A stretch of 64,000 nt of DNA from Gluconobacter wancherniae NBRC 103581 (GTDB taxonomy: Bacteria; Pseudomonadota; Alphaproteobacteria; Acetobacterales; Acetobacteraceae): assembly GCF_007988885.1 (NCBI RefSeq), contig NZ_BJUZ01000002.1, positions 310,001 through 374,000 on the forward strand, given 5' to 3'. Below the pieces are notes generated by a model. The model had not been told where the DNA came from and did not search any database. It was given only the letters and a program-made list of their open reading frames with translations. The position numbers and the translations under genes are program-made. Shown here piece by piece: positions 1 to 9,131 of the stretch (position 1 is its first letter; every line of letters begins with the position of its first letter).

Positions 1-73
1 CGCGGTGTGCATGCAGCTCTTCTGGGGCGCTCCATCGCGTCCCGCCCGTTCTGATCGAAAGGCCCTGACATGA
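1..73 (+). CDS. Possible 3' end of an upstream gene
   Basis: An open frame enters from the left edge and ends at a TGA at 71-73. It overlaps the ATG of the next gene (70-72) as ATGA, the arrangement seen between many coupled genes in this window. Only about 23 codons are visible and no family can be recognised. Another frame also stays open until position 52, so the assignment rests mainly on the stop/start overlap. Confidence 0.3.
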   Translation, partial: AVCMQLFWGAPSRPARSDRKALT

Positions 74-816
74 ACATTCGTAGAAATCTTGCCGTTGCGA
101 CGCTTGGTGCACTGTTCTGCACATCCGCTTTGCCTGCTATGGCTGCGCCTCTCAGCATGAGCACGCTGTCTGATGATATTCGGTTGGACAGTCTTCCTGA
201 AGGCGGGACCCTCAACACCGTCAGTGGCGATGTCCGTGTGCAGTCAGTTGGGGGGGCACTCTCTGCTAATCTTGCGAGTGGAGATTTTCAGGCAGGAAAA
301 GTTGTTGGTGGGCTGAATGTTCATTCCGCCAGCGGCAACATCACCGTCGACACTGTCACGGGACCGGTGGATATCCGCAGTGCCAGCGGGGATGTGGATC
401 TCCATAAGGTTGAAGGAACGGTCAATATTGAACTGGCCAGTGGAGATGTCGATCTTCCTTCCGTCACGTCTAATATGCACGTTCGGACTGCCAGTGGCGA
501 TGTGAAGGCAGCATTGGTCGGCAGTGGCGGAACCTCCCGGAGTGTCGATATCCGCACAGCGTCAGGGAATGTCGTCCTGCATTTGCCGCATGATTTTGAC
601 GGTAGGCTGGATCTTGGGCTGACAGAGACGGCCAGCACGGTTGGCAAATACCACATTACTCAGGATTTCGGCCTCAAGGTTGAGACCGGTGAGTGGGAGA
701 CGCATGGTCTGGGGGAGAAGACGCGTCGCCTTTACGTCGTTGGAACCATTGGGTCTGGCCGGGATGTAGTGAAGGTTCATGTCGCGCACTCGAATATTAC
801 GGTCACGCATGACTAG
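70..816 (+). CDS. Exported DUF4097-type beta-helix repeat protein
   Basis: This 248-residue protein begins with a Sec-type signal peptide (basic start, hydrophobic core, cleavage likely after PAMA near residue 25). The body is a run of short repeats around an A-S-G-[DN]-V core, with the Ser at residues 52, 70, 88, 106, 124 and 142, an exact 18-residue spacing, and a further copy at 165. Such G/D/V-rich repeats are typical of the DUF4097 (putative adhesin) family, which forms a right-handed beta-helix. A periplasmic or surface location is inferred. The upstream frame may be coupled through ATGA. Ligand and role are unknown. Confidence 0.75.
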   Translation: MNIRRNLAVATLGALFCTSALPAMAAPLSMSTLSDDIRLDSLPEGGTLNTVSGDVRVQSVGGALSANLASGDFQAGKVVGGLNVHSASGNITVDTVTGPVDIRSASGDVDLHKVEGTVNIELASGDVDLPSVTSNMHVRTASGDVKAALVGSGGTSRSVDIRTASGNVVLHLPHDFDGRLDLGLTETASTVGKYHITQDFGLKVETGEWETHGLGEKTRRLYVVGTIGSGRDVVKVHVAHSNITVTHD

Positions 817-965
817 TACGAAGAATGCTGTCGTTGAGCTGTGACATCATCTGCCCGTGAGGGAGCTATATTTTCCGTTGTAGGGAGTATCAATTCCCAA
901 TAACCCGGAAGTCAGTTCTATGAGGGGGGTCACGTCGACCACTTGCAGGAACAGGAGACGGACCA

Positions 966-1259
966 ATGGAAAAAACACTCTACGCCACGATGCGTGCTCT
1001 GCCGGGTCAGGAAGAGCACGTTGCCTCCCTGCTGAGCGCGTTGAGCAAGGACGTACGCGCTGAGCCTGGGAATGTACGCTTTGTCGTCTACAGGCTTGAA
1101 AGCGATCCGGCGTTTTTCCATGTGGAAGAAACCTACCGGGACCAGAAAGCTTTCGAAGCCCATATCGCGATGCCTCATGGACGCCGTTTCAACGACGCCA
1201 TCAAGACACTTGTCGAAGGCGGTGCCTCAACCGTTGTCTTTCTCACCGCCGTGAGCTGA
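966..1259 (+). CDS. Antibiotic biosynthesis monooxygenase (ABM) domain protein
   Basis: The 97-residue protein is a single dimeric ferredoxin-like ABM domain of the YgiN type. The N-terminal strand is followed by a helix (GQEEHVASLL), the central E-P-G-N-V-R-F-V-V-Y strand, the F-H-V-E-E-T-Y-R-D strand and the A-F-E-A-H segment typical of the family. Members act as small cofactor-free oxygenases or quinone-related enzymes, and many have no assigned substrate. A GGAG lies just upstream of the ATG. The 3' end overlaps the convergent pseudouridine synthase gene by 33 bp. The fold call is solid and the function is open. Confidence 0.75.
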   Translation: MEKTLYATMRALPGQEEHVASLLSALSKDVRAEPGNVRFVVYRLESDPAFFHVEETYRDQKAFEAHIAMPHGRRFNDAIKTLVEGGASTVVFLTAVS

Positions 1260-2033
1260 GGTCTTTCCGCGCCAGCCCAGGCGACGCAGTGTCTGGGCCA
1301 TGTGCGGTGCGGGGTTCGCCTCGGCGCTCAGTGTTTCCTCATCACTCAGCGTGACGTTCAGGCTATGCGCCAGAAGGTGAAGCCCGCGGGGATCGCGCTG
1401 GCCGTAGATCGGGTCTCCCAGGATTGGGGCTCCGATGCTGGCACAATGGATGCGCGCCTGATGTGTACGTCCGGTCAGGAGTTCCAGTTCAAGCCAGCAA
1501 AGACCATCCGCACGGCCCAGAACCCGCCAGCGGGTATGTGCGGGATCGCCTTTTTTCGCCGCGATCATCTTCCAGCCCTTTTTGTCGGACTGACGCATCA
1601 GGGACGTGGTAATTTCGCCGGAATCCTCGGTCAGGTTTCCTTTAACTACAGCCCAGTAGAGCTTGTTGACGCGACGCTCCTGAAAGGCTTTCTGGGCCTC
1701 CAGCAGGGCTGATTTCCGGCGTGCAATCAACAGGCAACCCGACGTATCCGCATCAAGACGGTGCGCAAGCCACGGGCCACCACGCGGGTGTGGCGTGAGG
1801 CGGCTTTCTGCTGAATCTTCTGTCTGGGGGCCGGGATGCACGGCAAGGCCTGCAGGCTTGTCCAAAATCAGGAAGCGCGGCGTTTCCAGCAGGATGGGAA
1901 GCTCTTTCCCCTCCTTGAAAATAGAATACGGAGTAGGGGAGGGGGGAGCCTCACGCCGCTTGTTGGCTGGCGGACGCGAAGGCAGTTCAGGCTTTTGCTT
2001 GCGGGAAGGTTGCCTGGAGCGATTGTTTTTCAA
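1227..2033 (-). CDS. RluA-family pseudouridine synthase
   Basis: This 268-residue enzyme would isomerise uridine to pseudouridine in rRNA or tRNA. It carries the RluA-family signature HRLDADTSG with the catalytic Asp at residue 94, followed by G-C-L-L-I-A-R, and a later G-R-T-H-Q-A-R-I-H motif. There is no S4 domain; the first 35 residues are a Lys/Arg/Pro-rich extension. It starts 3 bp after the ftsK stop on the same strand, so it is probably the last gene of that transcription unit. The exact RNA target cannot be read from the sequence. Confidence 0.88.
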   Translation of the reverse strand: MKNNRSRQPSRKQKPELPSRPPANKRREAPPSPTPYSIFKEGKELPILLETPRFLILDKPAGLAVHPGPQTEDSAESRLTPHPRGGPWLAHRLDADTSGCLLIARRKSALLEAQKAFQERRVNKLYWAVVKGNLTEDSGEITTSLMRQSDKKGWKMIAAKKGDPAHTRWRVLGRADGLCWLELELLTGRTHQARIHCASIGAPILGDPIYGQRDPRGLHLLAHSLNVTLSDEETLSAEANPAPHMAQTLRRLGWRGKTSAHGGEKDNG

Positions 2034-2036
2034 CGA

Positions 2037-4802
2037 CTATTCTTCATCTGTACGGCGGCGCACGAGGATCTCGCGTTTGCCGACATGGTTTGCGGGGCCG
2101 ATAATGCCTTCTTTTTCCATCTGATCGATCAGCTTTGCAGCGCGATTGTAGCCGATGGAGAGATGGCGCTGGATAAAGCTGGTCGATGCGCGGCCTTCAC
2201 GGGCTACGATATCTACTGCCTGATCGAAGAGACTGTTTTCAGTTTCAGAAGCGTTTCCGCCACTGCCGCCGCCTGAGCCACCGGAGGACGGTCCCTCTTC
2301 GTCCTGACCGGAAACGACGTCATCATTATAGATCGGTTCGCCCTTGGAGCGAAGATCCGCCACAACGGCCTCGACCTCGTCATCGCCCACAAACGGGCCA
2401 TGAACGCGTGTTATGCGGCCGCCACCCTGCATGAACAGCATGTCACCCTGACCAAGAAGCTGCTCTGCGCCCTGTTCCTGAAGAATGGTGCGACTATCGA
2501 ACTTGCTGATGACCTGAAAGGAGATACGCGTTGGGAAATTGGCTTTGATGGTGCCGGTAATCACGTCCACGGAAGGGCGCTGGGTTGCCATGATGACATG
2601 AATTCCCGCGGCACGGGCTTTTTGGGCGAGCCGCTGTACGGCAGTTTCGATTTCCTTGCCTGCGACCATCATGAGGTCAGCCATCTCGTCGATGACGACG
2701 ACGATGTACGGCAGGTTTTCAAGTGGAACCTGCTGTTCGTCAAAGACGGGTTTACCCGTTTCCGGGTCGAACCCGGTCTGCACGCGTCGTGTTACCATCT
2801 CGCCTGAGGAGCGTAGTTGGCGCACACGGTCATTATAGCCGTTGATGTTACGGACCTGTAGATGCGCCATCAGACGATAGCGGCGATCCATTTCCTGCAC
2901 GGTCCATTTCAGGGCGCTGACCGCCTTTGCGGGTTCCGTGACAACCGGTGTCATCAGATGCGGAATACCGTCATAGATCGACAGTTCCAGGATTTTCGGG
3001 TCGATCATGATCAGGCGGCACTCTTCCGGGCTTAACCGGTAGAGAAGCGACAGGATCATTGCATTGACGCCAACGGACTTACCTGAGCCTGTCGTACCCG
3101 CGACCAGCAGATGCGGCATCTTGGCGAGATCCGTATAGACTGGAACGCCCGCGATATCCTTACCGAGCGCGATTTGCAGTTTTCCGGTGCTGTTCGCCCA
3201 TTCCGGCGTGTAAAGCAGTTCCGAAAAATAGACAGTTTCGCGTTTGGCGTTCGGGACTTCGATGCCAATCACGTTTCGGCCCGGCACAGTGGCGATACGC
3301 ACACTCAGAACCGAGAGCGAACGCGCAATATCGTCGGCCAGACCGATAACACGGGAAGAGCGTATGCCGGGAGCAGGCTCCAGCTCGTAAAGCGTGACGA
3401 CCGGACCTGCGTGAATATCACCTATGGTCCCCTGCACGCCGTAATCGGACAGCACGCTTTCCAGAAGACGCGCATTGGATTGCAGTGCTTCCGGGGAGGG
3501 GCCTGTGGAAGCAGCAGGAGGGGGATCGCGCAGAAGGCTCAGGGGTGGGAGCACCCAGCCAGCGGCAGGTGCAGGCGGACGCTGCTGCGCCGGGCGGGGT
3601 GCAGGCTGTGCGGGACGATCTCCCATGCGCATACCAAACAGTCCACGGCGCGGTTCCTGCGAGGGCTGGGCCTGCGGCACAAACTCAGCCTCGGGCTCAT
3701 GGTCTTCATCCATGCGTGCTGGTGCAGGCTGGCTGTCGCGTTGGCGTGCAATTTGTGCAAGGCGCTCCGCATAGGGATTGGATGGGACGTTTTCCTGCTC
3801 TTCTGGCGGTGTACGGCCGTCCGTCGATGGAGAGCGATCCTCCGTGCCAGGACGATGAGTCTGCCCGGCTGAACTGCCTTCGCGGCGCATGACGGCAGGA
3901 CGTTCAAGCGCCTCTTCCGTTTCGGGCAGTGGGGGCTGCATCCAGCCTGTATTTTGCGGAATAAAGGGCGCAGGGCGCGTGTGTGGGTCGCTGCGGCCAA
4001 AGTTGCGCCGCAGGAATGACATTGGCGCGGCATCTGCTGCCGGGGCTCCGGAGGCTCCCGGTTGCGGGTCATAAAGCCGTGCGTCCGGTGCGGGCCGATC
4101 GGATGTGGCTGGTGCGTTCATGCGCTGTGCAAGGGCGAAGGGCTGGCGCCCCACCATCATGACACCGCGGCCCATGGCTTGCCATTCGCGCCATTGAAGA
4201 CCCATGGCGAGGGGCATCAGAATGCCCATCAGAAGCAGGACGAGAAGAACCGCAATCCCACTGCCCGCCGCACCGATTTCGTCATGCGCTGCGCCAAGAA
4301 TTTTCTGCGCCAGTGATACGCCAAGCTGGCCACCGAGGCCATTCGCTGTTGGCCATTCGACGTTCAGGCCGGGCATCAGGGTCTGAAGTGTGCCAATGAA
4401 CGTTGCGCCTGCCGGAAGCAGGAGCAGCGCTGCGCCAATCCTGAGCAGTGGCAGGCTCATGCCATGATGGCGGACCATGCGCCATGCCCAGGCGAGCAGC
4501 ACCACGATCGGCAGTCCACTGCCAAGGCCAAGCCATTGCACCAGACCATCGGAAATGGTGGCGCCGGTTCGGCCAAGCAGGTTGGTTGGCTGGGTACCCG
4601 TCGAGGTGTTGAAGGAGGGATCGTGCGGGTTGAAGCTCCAGAGCGCGATGCCGATCCCGACAGCGAGAATAAGCAGGCCGAGGCCGAGGAGTTCCATAAG
4701 GCGGGCCCGCAAGGCACTCCGCAGACCAGGGGTCATGTGGCGGTCGTGCTTCTCACGGACGAAATTTCGAACTGTACTGGTCGATCGGCTGAACGCGGCC
4801 AA
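2037..4802 (-). CDS. ftsK: DNA translocase FtsK
   Basis: FtsK pumps chromosomal DNA at the septum and supports XerCD dimer resolution and division. The N terminus has several hydrophobic membrane segments within about residues 35-200. A Pro/Gln/Glu-rich linker follows (about 230-430). The C-terminal motor has Walker A GTTGSGKS near residue 570 and Walker [12 protein letters not shown]. The last 65 residues form the winged-helix gamma domain that reads KOPS sites. The coordinates use an in-frame TTG; an ATG at 4736 (MTPGLRS) would shorten the protein by 22 residues and is equally possible. The length is normal for FtsK. It lies between rsmD and an RluA-type gene on the same strand. Confidence 0.95.
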   Translation of the reverse strand: MAAFSRSTSTVRNFVREKHDRHMTPGLRSALRARLMELLGLGLLILAVGIGIALWSFNPHDPSFNTSTGTQPTNLLGRTGATISDGLVQWLGLGSGLPIVVLLAWAWRMVRHHGMSLPLLRIGAALLLLPAGATFIGTLQTLMPGLNVEWPTANGLGGQLGVSLAQKILGAAHDEIGAAGSGIAVLLVLLLMGILMPLAMGLQWREWQAMGRGVMMVGRQPFALAQRMNAPATSDRPAPDARLYDPQPGASGAPAADAAPMSFLRRNFGRSDPHTRPAPFIPQNTGWMQPPLPETEEALERPAVMRREGSSAGQTHRPGTEDRSPSTDGRTPPEEQENVPSNPYAERLAQIARQRDSQPAPARMDEDHEPEAEFVPQAQPSQEPRRGLFGMRMGDRPAQPAPRPAQQRPPAPAAGWVLPPLSLLRDPPPAASTGPSPEALQSNARLLESVLSDYGVQGTIGDIHAGPVVTLYELEPAPGIRSSRVIGLADDIARSLSVLSVRIATVPGRNVIGIEVPNAKRETVYFSELLYTPEWANSTGKLQIALGKDIAGVPVYTDLAKMPHLLVAGTTGSGKSVGVNAMILSLLYRLSPEECRLIMIDPKILELSIYDGIPHLMTPVVTEPAKAVSALKWTVQEMDRRYRLMAHLQVRNINGYNDRVRQLRSSGEMVTRRVQTGFDPETGKPVFDEQQVPLENLPYIVVVIDEMADLMMVAGKEIETAVQRLAQKARAAGIHVIMATQRPSVDVITGTIKANFPTRISFQVISKFDSRTILQEQGAEQLLGQGDMLFMQGGGRITRVHGPFVGDDEVEAVVADLRSKGEPIYNDDVVSGQDEEGPSSGGSGGGSGGNASETENSLFDQAVDIVAREGRASTSFIQRHLSIGYNRAAKLIDQMEKEGIIGPANHVGKREILVRRRTDEE

Positions 4803-4889
4803 GTCTCGTCACCCCGTCGGTTTTTTGAATGGCGGTACTGGAAAGTTCTGTGAACTATAGCCGACAGGGCTCTGAATACAGAGGAAAAA

Positions 4890-5489
4890 TTAAGAAGACG
4901 TGACCGAATGTCTCCATATCGTCACCTGGGCTGCGCCAAAGCGTCGGCTGCACAGGATTTCGGGCACAAATGTGGCAGAAACCGGCTTCAATCCTGCGAT
5001 GAACGGAACAAATTCTTCCGTTGCGCCTGTTTCGGCAACAATAAGTGCGTCTTCAGCGATCCATCCATTTCGTGCCAGCGCGCGCAGACCCGATTCGACG
5101 AGTGATTTTCCGTATGGCGGATCCAGAAAAATCAGCGTGTGTGGCACATCCGCTTTGGGCGGATGGGTAACGCTGCAACTCAGGACGCGGGAGACATCAC
5201 GGGCCTGACAGATATCCAGATTGATGCGCAGTGCAGCGAGGGCCGCACGATCGCGCTCAATGAAGGAGGCCCGGGCCGCACCGCGGGAGAGGGCTTCCAG
5301 GCCCATGGCCCCCGTACCTGCATAGCCGTCCAGAACGATGGCTTCCTCAAGGGCTTCACGGCCATACCAAGGAGCATGGACAAGCATGTCGAAGATAGCC
5401 TGCCGGGTGCGGTCCGATGTGGGCCGCGTCCGCTCGCCTGCAGGGGCTGCAATCGTCCGGCCCTTGTTCTCTCCACCAACAATCCGCAT
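4890..5489 (-). CDS. rsmD: 16S rRNA (guanine966-N2)-methyltransferase RsmD
   Basis: This 199-residue SAM-dependent enzyme methylates G966 of 16S rRNA. It shows the typical RsmD start (MRIVGGENKGR), the T-R-P-T-S-D segment, the SAM-binding LDGYAGTGAMG (residues 53-63) and the catalytic DPPY at residues 123-126. It begins 3 bp downstream of the RsuA/RluB-type gene stop, making an rRNA-modification pair in one operon. An 87-bp gap separates it from ftsK. Length and motifs match the family closely. Confidence 0.93.
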   Translation of the reverse strand: MRIVGGENKGRTIAAPAGERTRPTSDRTRQAIFDMLVHAPWYGREALEEAIVLDGYAGTGAMGLEALSRGAARASFIERDRAALAALRINLDICQARDVSRVLSCSVTHPPKADVPHTLIFLDPPYGKSLVESGLRALARNGWIAEDALIVAETGATEEFVPFIAGLKPVSATFVPEILCSRRFGAAQVTIWRHSVTSS

Positions 5490-5492
5490 TGC

Positions 5493-6263
5493 TCAGCGCG
5501 TCCGGCGGCGAACGGGAGCGGCGAGGCCGGGGATCTGTTCTCGCAGGGTCTTGCCGGGCACTTCTTCAAGCTCACGCGCCTTGAGCGTACCGAGCTGGAA
5601 GGGGCCATAGGACACGCGGATCAGGCGGCTGACATGCAGGTTCAGGCCCTGCATCACCCGCCGGATTTCGCGGTTTTTTCCTTCCTTGAGGCTGACGGTG
5701 AGCCAGGAATTATCGCCCTTTGTGGAGTCCAGCCCGGCTTCGATCGAGCCGTAGCGAACGCCTTCGAATTCGGAGCCATGGATCAGCTCGGCCAGACGTT
5801 TTTCATCCACGACGCCAAATACGCGCACACGGTAGCGGCGGATCCAGGCACTGCCCGGTAGCTCCAGCCGACGTGCAAGCTCACCGTCATTGGTAAGCAG
5901 CAGCAGGCCTTCGGAGTTGATGTCCAGCCGCCCGACACTGACGACGCGTGGCATGGCTTCGGGCAGGGATTCAAATACCGTCGCACGGCCCTGTGGGTCC
6001 TTGTGCGTGGTCATCAGCCCGTCAGGCTTGTGATAACGCCAGACGCGCGTGCGCTCAGGCTCGCCCACGGGATTGCCATCCACCAGCACGATGTCGCCTG
6101 ATTGAACGAAGGTTGCCGGGTGCGTCACCGGCTGCCCGCCCATCGCGATGCGCCCTTCCTCGATCATGCGTTCCACGTCTCGCCGGCTGGCCACACCTGC
6201 GCGGGCCAGGAACTTGGCGATGCGTTCGCCTTTCGGGGTATCGGTATTTGTTTCTTCGGTCAT
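5493..6263 (-). CDS. RsuA/RluB-family rRNA pseudouridine synthase
   Basis: The chosen ATG (6261-6263) overlaps the stop of the upstream GATase gene as ATGA; an upstream in-frame extension is less likely. The 256-residue protein has an N-terminal S4 RNA-binding domain (R-I-A-K-F-L-A-R-A-G-V-A-S-R-R) and the RsuA/RluB catalytic motif GRLDINSEGLLLLTNDGE with Asp114. KEGKNREIRR follows later. It modifies large or small subunit rRNA; RluB (23S U2605) is the most likely member, but RluE or RluF types cannot be excluded. The tail is basic (RRRTR). Confidence 0.88.
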   Translation of the reverse strand: MTEETNTDTPKGERIAKFLARAGVASRRDVERMIEEGRIAMGGQPVTHPATFVQSGDIVLVDGNPVGEPERTRVWRYHKPDGLMTTHKDPQGRATVFESLPEAMPRVVSVGRLDINSEGLLLLTNDGELARRLELPGSAWIRRYRVRVFGVVDEKRLAELIHGSEFEGVRYGSIEAGLDSTKGDNSWLTVSLKEGKNREIRRVMQGLNLHVSRLIRVSYGPFQLGTLKARELEEVPGKTLREQIPGLAAPVRRRTR

Positions 6264-6964
6264 CGTGCTGCCTCCACCAGCGCCGCATACAGGCGACGGT
6301 CGCCGGGGTCGAGGGTGAATTCGGGATGCCACTGCACACCAAGGGCAAAACGGGCGCTTTCAAGCTCGATTGCTTCAATAACACCATCAGGCGCCAGAGC
6401 GCTGATTTTGGCGCGTCCAGGCGTCCGGACAGCCTGATGATGTGAAGAATTTACGGACATCGTGCTGCTGCCGACGATCCGGGCAAGCTGGGTGCCGGGA
6501 AGAATGGACACTGCATGGCCGGGTTCGTGGCGGGGGTTGGGCTGTTCGTGCTGCTGTTCGGGAGGCAGATGCTGGATCAGCGTGCCTCCTGCTTCCACTG
6601 CAAGCAGTTGCATGCCGCCACAGATGCCAAGCACAGGCCTGTCTCGTACCAGTGCTGCACGCAGAAGCGCATGTTCGGCGCTGGTGCGAGAGCTTTTGAG
6701 GGTGGTGAGAGGGTGTGGCTCTTCTCCATAGAGAGCGGGATCGACATCAAATGCACCGCCGGTAATGATCAGTGCGTCCAGCCGGTCCATCAACGCATCG
6801 GCATTCTGACCGTATCCCAGACATACCGGCAGACCGCCCGCTTCACTCACGGCTGTCAGGTAATTTTCGCGGAGGGCATGAAACGGATAGCGCGAGAAAG
6901 CTCTCTCGCTGCCAGGTTCATGGTCAAGCGTGATGCCGATCAGTGGTGGACGCGGAAGTGTCAT
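6260..6964 (-). CDS. Class I glutamine amidotransferase-like hydrolase (peptidase C26, PuuD-like)
   Basis: This 234-residue protein belongs to the gamma-glutamyl-GABA hydrolase family. The nucleophile Cys115 sits in G-I-C-G-G-M-Q, and the His213/Glu215 pair sits in QWHPEF. The N terminus PPLIGITLDH is also typical. PuuD splits gamma-glutamyl amides in putrescine breakdown, but no other putrescine genes are nearby, so the substrate is uncertain. It is the first gene of the minus-strand run and its ATG faces tadA across a 17-bp gap. Its stop overlaps the start of the next gene. Confidence 0.82.
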   Translation of the reverse strand: MTLPRPPLIGITLDHEPGSERAFSRYPFHALRENYLTAVSEAGGLPVCLGYGQNADALMDRLDALIITGGAFDVDPALYGEEPHPLTTLKSSRTSAEHALLRAALVRDRPVLGICGGMQLLAVEAGGTLIQHLPPEQQHEQPNPRHEPGHAVSILPGTQLARIVGSSTMSVNSSHHQAVRTPGRAKISALAPDGVIEAIELESARFALGVQWHPEFTLDPGDRRLYAALVEAAR

Positions 6965-6981
6965 GGCCGCATCATCACATC

Positions 6982-7509
6982 ATGATCCAATCCGATACAA
7001 GCCGCGCCATGCAGGAGGCGCTCGATGCTGCGCAGGACGCGGCTGATCACGGAGAGGTGCCGGTAGGCGCTGTGATTCTGGGGCCGGATGGCTGCGTGCT
7101 GGCTATTGCCCGGAACCGCGTGGAAGAAATCCATGATGCATCCGCGCATGCCGAACTGCTGGCGATGCGTGAGGCTGCCCGCAAGCTTGGATCAACAAGG
7201 CTCAATGGTTGCACGCTGATTGTGACGCTTGAGCCGTGTCCCATGTGTGCGGCTGCGATTGTGCATTTCCGTATCGAGAGGGTGGTGTTCGGTGCATATG
7301 ACCCGAAAGGTGGCGGCGTTGAGCATGGGCCACGTATTTTCGAGAGGCCAGGATGTCTGCACAGGCCAGAAGTGGTTGGAGGTCTCCGCGAGACGGAGGC
7401 CTCCCACCAGCTGAAACGCTTCTTTCAGGCGCTTCGTATTACGAAAGATGTATGCCTTACGGATGTTTCACGCGCCCGTCAGCTTGTTGAACGGGAACAT
7501 AGTCCATAG
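6982..7509 (+). CDS. tadA: tRNA-specific adenosine deaminase TadA
   Basis: TadA deaminates A34 of tRNA-Arg(ACG) to inosine. Counting from the ATG at 6982, the protein has 175 residues with the zinc and proton-shuttle motif H-A-E (His56, Glu58) and P-C-P-M-C (Cys86, Cys89), plus V-P-V-G-A-V-I-L near the start. Other starts are possible: a GTG at 6943 overlapping the divergent gene, or an ATG at 7009. None has a clear ribosome site. A broader cytosine/guanine deaminase role is the main alternative, but motifs and length favour TadA. Confidence 0.87.
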   Translation: MIQSDTSRAMQEALDAAQDAADHGEVPVGAVILGPDGCVLAIARNRVEEIHDASAHAELLAMREAARKLGSTRLNGCTLIVTLEPCPMCAAAIVHFRIERVVFGAYDPKGGGVEHGPRIFERPGCLHRPEVVGGLRETEASHQLKRFFQALRITKDVCLTDVSRARQLVEREHSP

Positions 7510-7557
7510 TTCATCGCTAGTAAGACATTCATGTCTGATGAAACATTCGGGACCATT

Positions 7558-9078
7558 ATGACCTCACGTTTCCGCGCTTCTCTCGCTGCCCTCGCCGCTG
7601 CTACGATGCTGACGGCTCCTGTTGCCATGGCCGATACAGGTGCCATCAAGCCTCAGACGCAGGTCCAGGCGCTCCCGAACTTCGTAAACCTCGTCAAGCA
7701 GGTGAAACCGGCTGTTGTCTCCATCACTTCCCACATCAAGGAGAGTGTAGTCGATCAGGAAGAAGGTGGCGGCATGGGAGGCGGCCAGCAATCCCCGTTC
7801 CCATTCCCGTTTCCGTTCCAGATGATGCCGCAACAGCAGCAGCCGAACCGGACAGTCGAAGCACGCGGATCGGGTTTCATCATTTCGGCTGATGGTTACG
7901 TCGTCACGAACAACCATGTCGTTAACGGTGCCACCAAGGTTACGGTGACGCTCGATGACGGTACGACACTGCCAGCCAAGATCATTGGCCGTGACCCGAA
8001 GACGGACGTCGCACTTTTGCGCGTCAAACCCAGTGGCAAGCTTCCATATATCGAGCTTGGTGAGTCCGATGATGTGCAGCCTGGTGAATGGGTCGTGGCC
8101 GTCGGTAATCCCTATGGTCTTGGCGGGACAGTGACGGCGGGCATCGTATCCGCTTTGGGTCGTGACCTGCATTCTGGAGCCTATAACGACTTCATTCAGA
8201 TCGATGCGCCGATCAATCACGGAAATTCCGGTGGTCCGCTGTTCACGCAGGATGGCAAGGTCATCGGGATCAATTCCATGATCATTTCGCCTAATGGCGG
8301 TGGCTCGATCGGGATTGGCTTTGCCATTCCGTCCGACACGGTGAAGTCTGTTGTGACACAGCTTGAGAAGACCGGTCATGTCACGCGAGGGTATCTGGGC
8401 ATTGAGGGGCAGGATATCTCGCAGACGATGGCGCAGGCGCTTAATCTGAAATCGCCAGAGCCGGGTGCTCCCCCGCGTGGAACTCTTGTGGCGTCTGTCT
8501 CCAAGGGCAGCCCTGCTGAAAAAGCTGGCGTAAAGAGTGGTGATGTCATCGTCACGCTGGATGGTCATCCGATCCGCAACGGCCACGATCTTGCTGTGAA
8601 GGTGGTTTCCATAGCGCCGGGAACAGCAGCGACGCTGGGTCTGCTTCGTGATGCGAAGCCGATGGACCTGAAGTTCACGGTAGGTAATCTCGCCGCACAG
8701 GAGAGCAGTGGCAGCGGTGCGGGCAATGGTGATCAGGCTGCGGGACCGGGCAAGCTGGGCGTTTCGCTTGCATCCCTGACGCCTCGCGCACGTCAGGAAC
8801 TCGGGCTGGACGAGAGCGTGCAGGGTGCTGTGGTTGCTGATGTTGCGCAGGGCTCTCCTGCTGATCAGTCTGGCATTCGCCCGGGTGATATCATCGTGGC
8901 GGTTGGTAGCCATGTGACGCCGAACCCGCATGCGGTTGTCGCACAGGTTCACGATGCGCTGGGCCGCAAGCAGCCGCCGCTACTGCGTATCCTGCGTGAT
9001 GGTCAGCAGCTTTTCGTTGCGGTCTCTCCGACCGGCAATGACGACAGCGATGACAGCTCTTCCGGTGACGCCCAGTAA
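7558..9078 (+). CDS. degP: Periplasmic DegP/HtrA (Do family) serine protease with two PDZ domains
   Basis: This secreted protease-chaperone degrades misfolded envelope proteins. The start at 7558 gives a clear signal peptide ending AMA; a longer start at 7531 is possible. The catalytic triad is intact: His120 (TNNHVV), Asp150 (DPKTDVALL) and Ser224 (GNSGGPLF). A Gly/Gln/Pro-Phe-rich loop lies between the signal and protease regions. Two PDZ domains follow (about 270-370 and 410-490). It is one of two Deg proteases in this window; the other is at 36.4 kb. A strong inverted repeat follows the stop. Confidence 0.93.
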   Translation: MTSRFRASLAALAAATMLTAPVAMADTGAIKPQTQVQALPNFVNLVKQVKPAVVSITSHIKESVVDQEEGGGMGGGQQSPFPFPFPFQMMPQQQQPNRTVEARGSGFIISADGYVVTNNHVVNGATKVTVTLDDGTTLPAKIIGRDPKTDVALLRVKPSGKLPYIELGESDDVQPGEWVVAVGNPYGLGGTVTAGIVSALGRDLHSGAYNDFIQIDAPINHGNSGGPLFTQDGKVIGINSMIISPNGGGSIGIGFAIPSDTVKSVVTQLEKTGHVTRGYLGIEGQDISQTMAQALNLKSPEPGAPPRGTLVASVSKGSPAEKAGVKSGDVIVTLDGHPIRNGHDLAVKVVSIAPGTAATLGLLRDAKPMDLKFTVGNLAAQESSGSGAGNGDQAAGPGKLGVSLASLTPRARQELGLDESVQGAVVADVAQGSPADQSGIRPGDIIVAVGSHVTPNPHAVVAQVHDALGRKQPPLLRILRDGQQLFVAVSPTGNDDSDDSSSGDAQ

Positions 9079-9102
9079 GAGGGTTATCTGAAATCTGTGC
9101 TT

Positions 9103-9127
9103 TCCCGACCTGCGTGACAGGTCGGGA
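9103..9127. terminator. Inverted repeat between convergent genes
   Basis: A perfect 10-bp stem (TCCCGACCTG / CAGGTCGGGA) with a 5-nt loop sits between the converging degP-type and outer-membrane-factor genes. There is no long T-run on either side, so termination is inferred from position and stem strength. Confidence 0.55.
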
Positions 9128-9131
9128 GAGT

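Noticed and set aside
7564-8952. A 462-codon open frame on the minus strand opposite the first Deg protease
   Set aside because: It lies wholly inside a gene with intact catalytic motifs, is rich in Arg/His/Asp as expected for a reverse-strand shadow, and shows no family motif.
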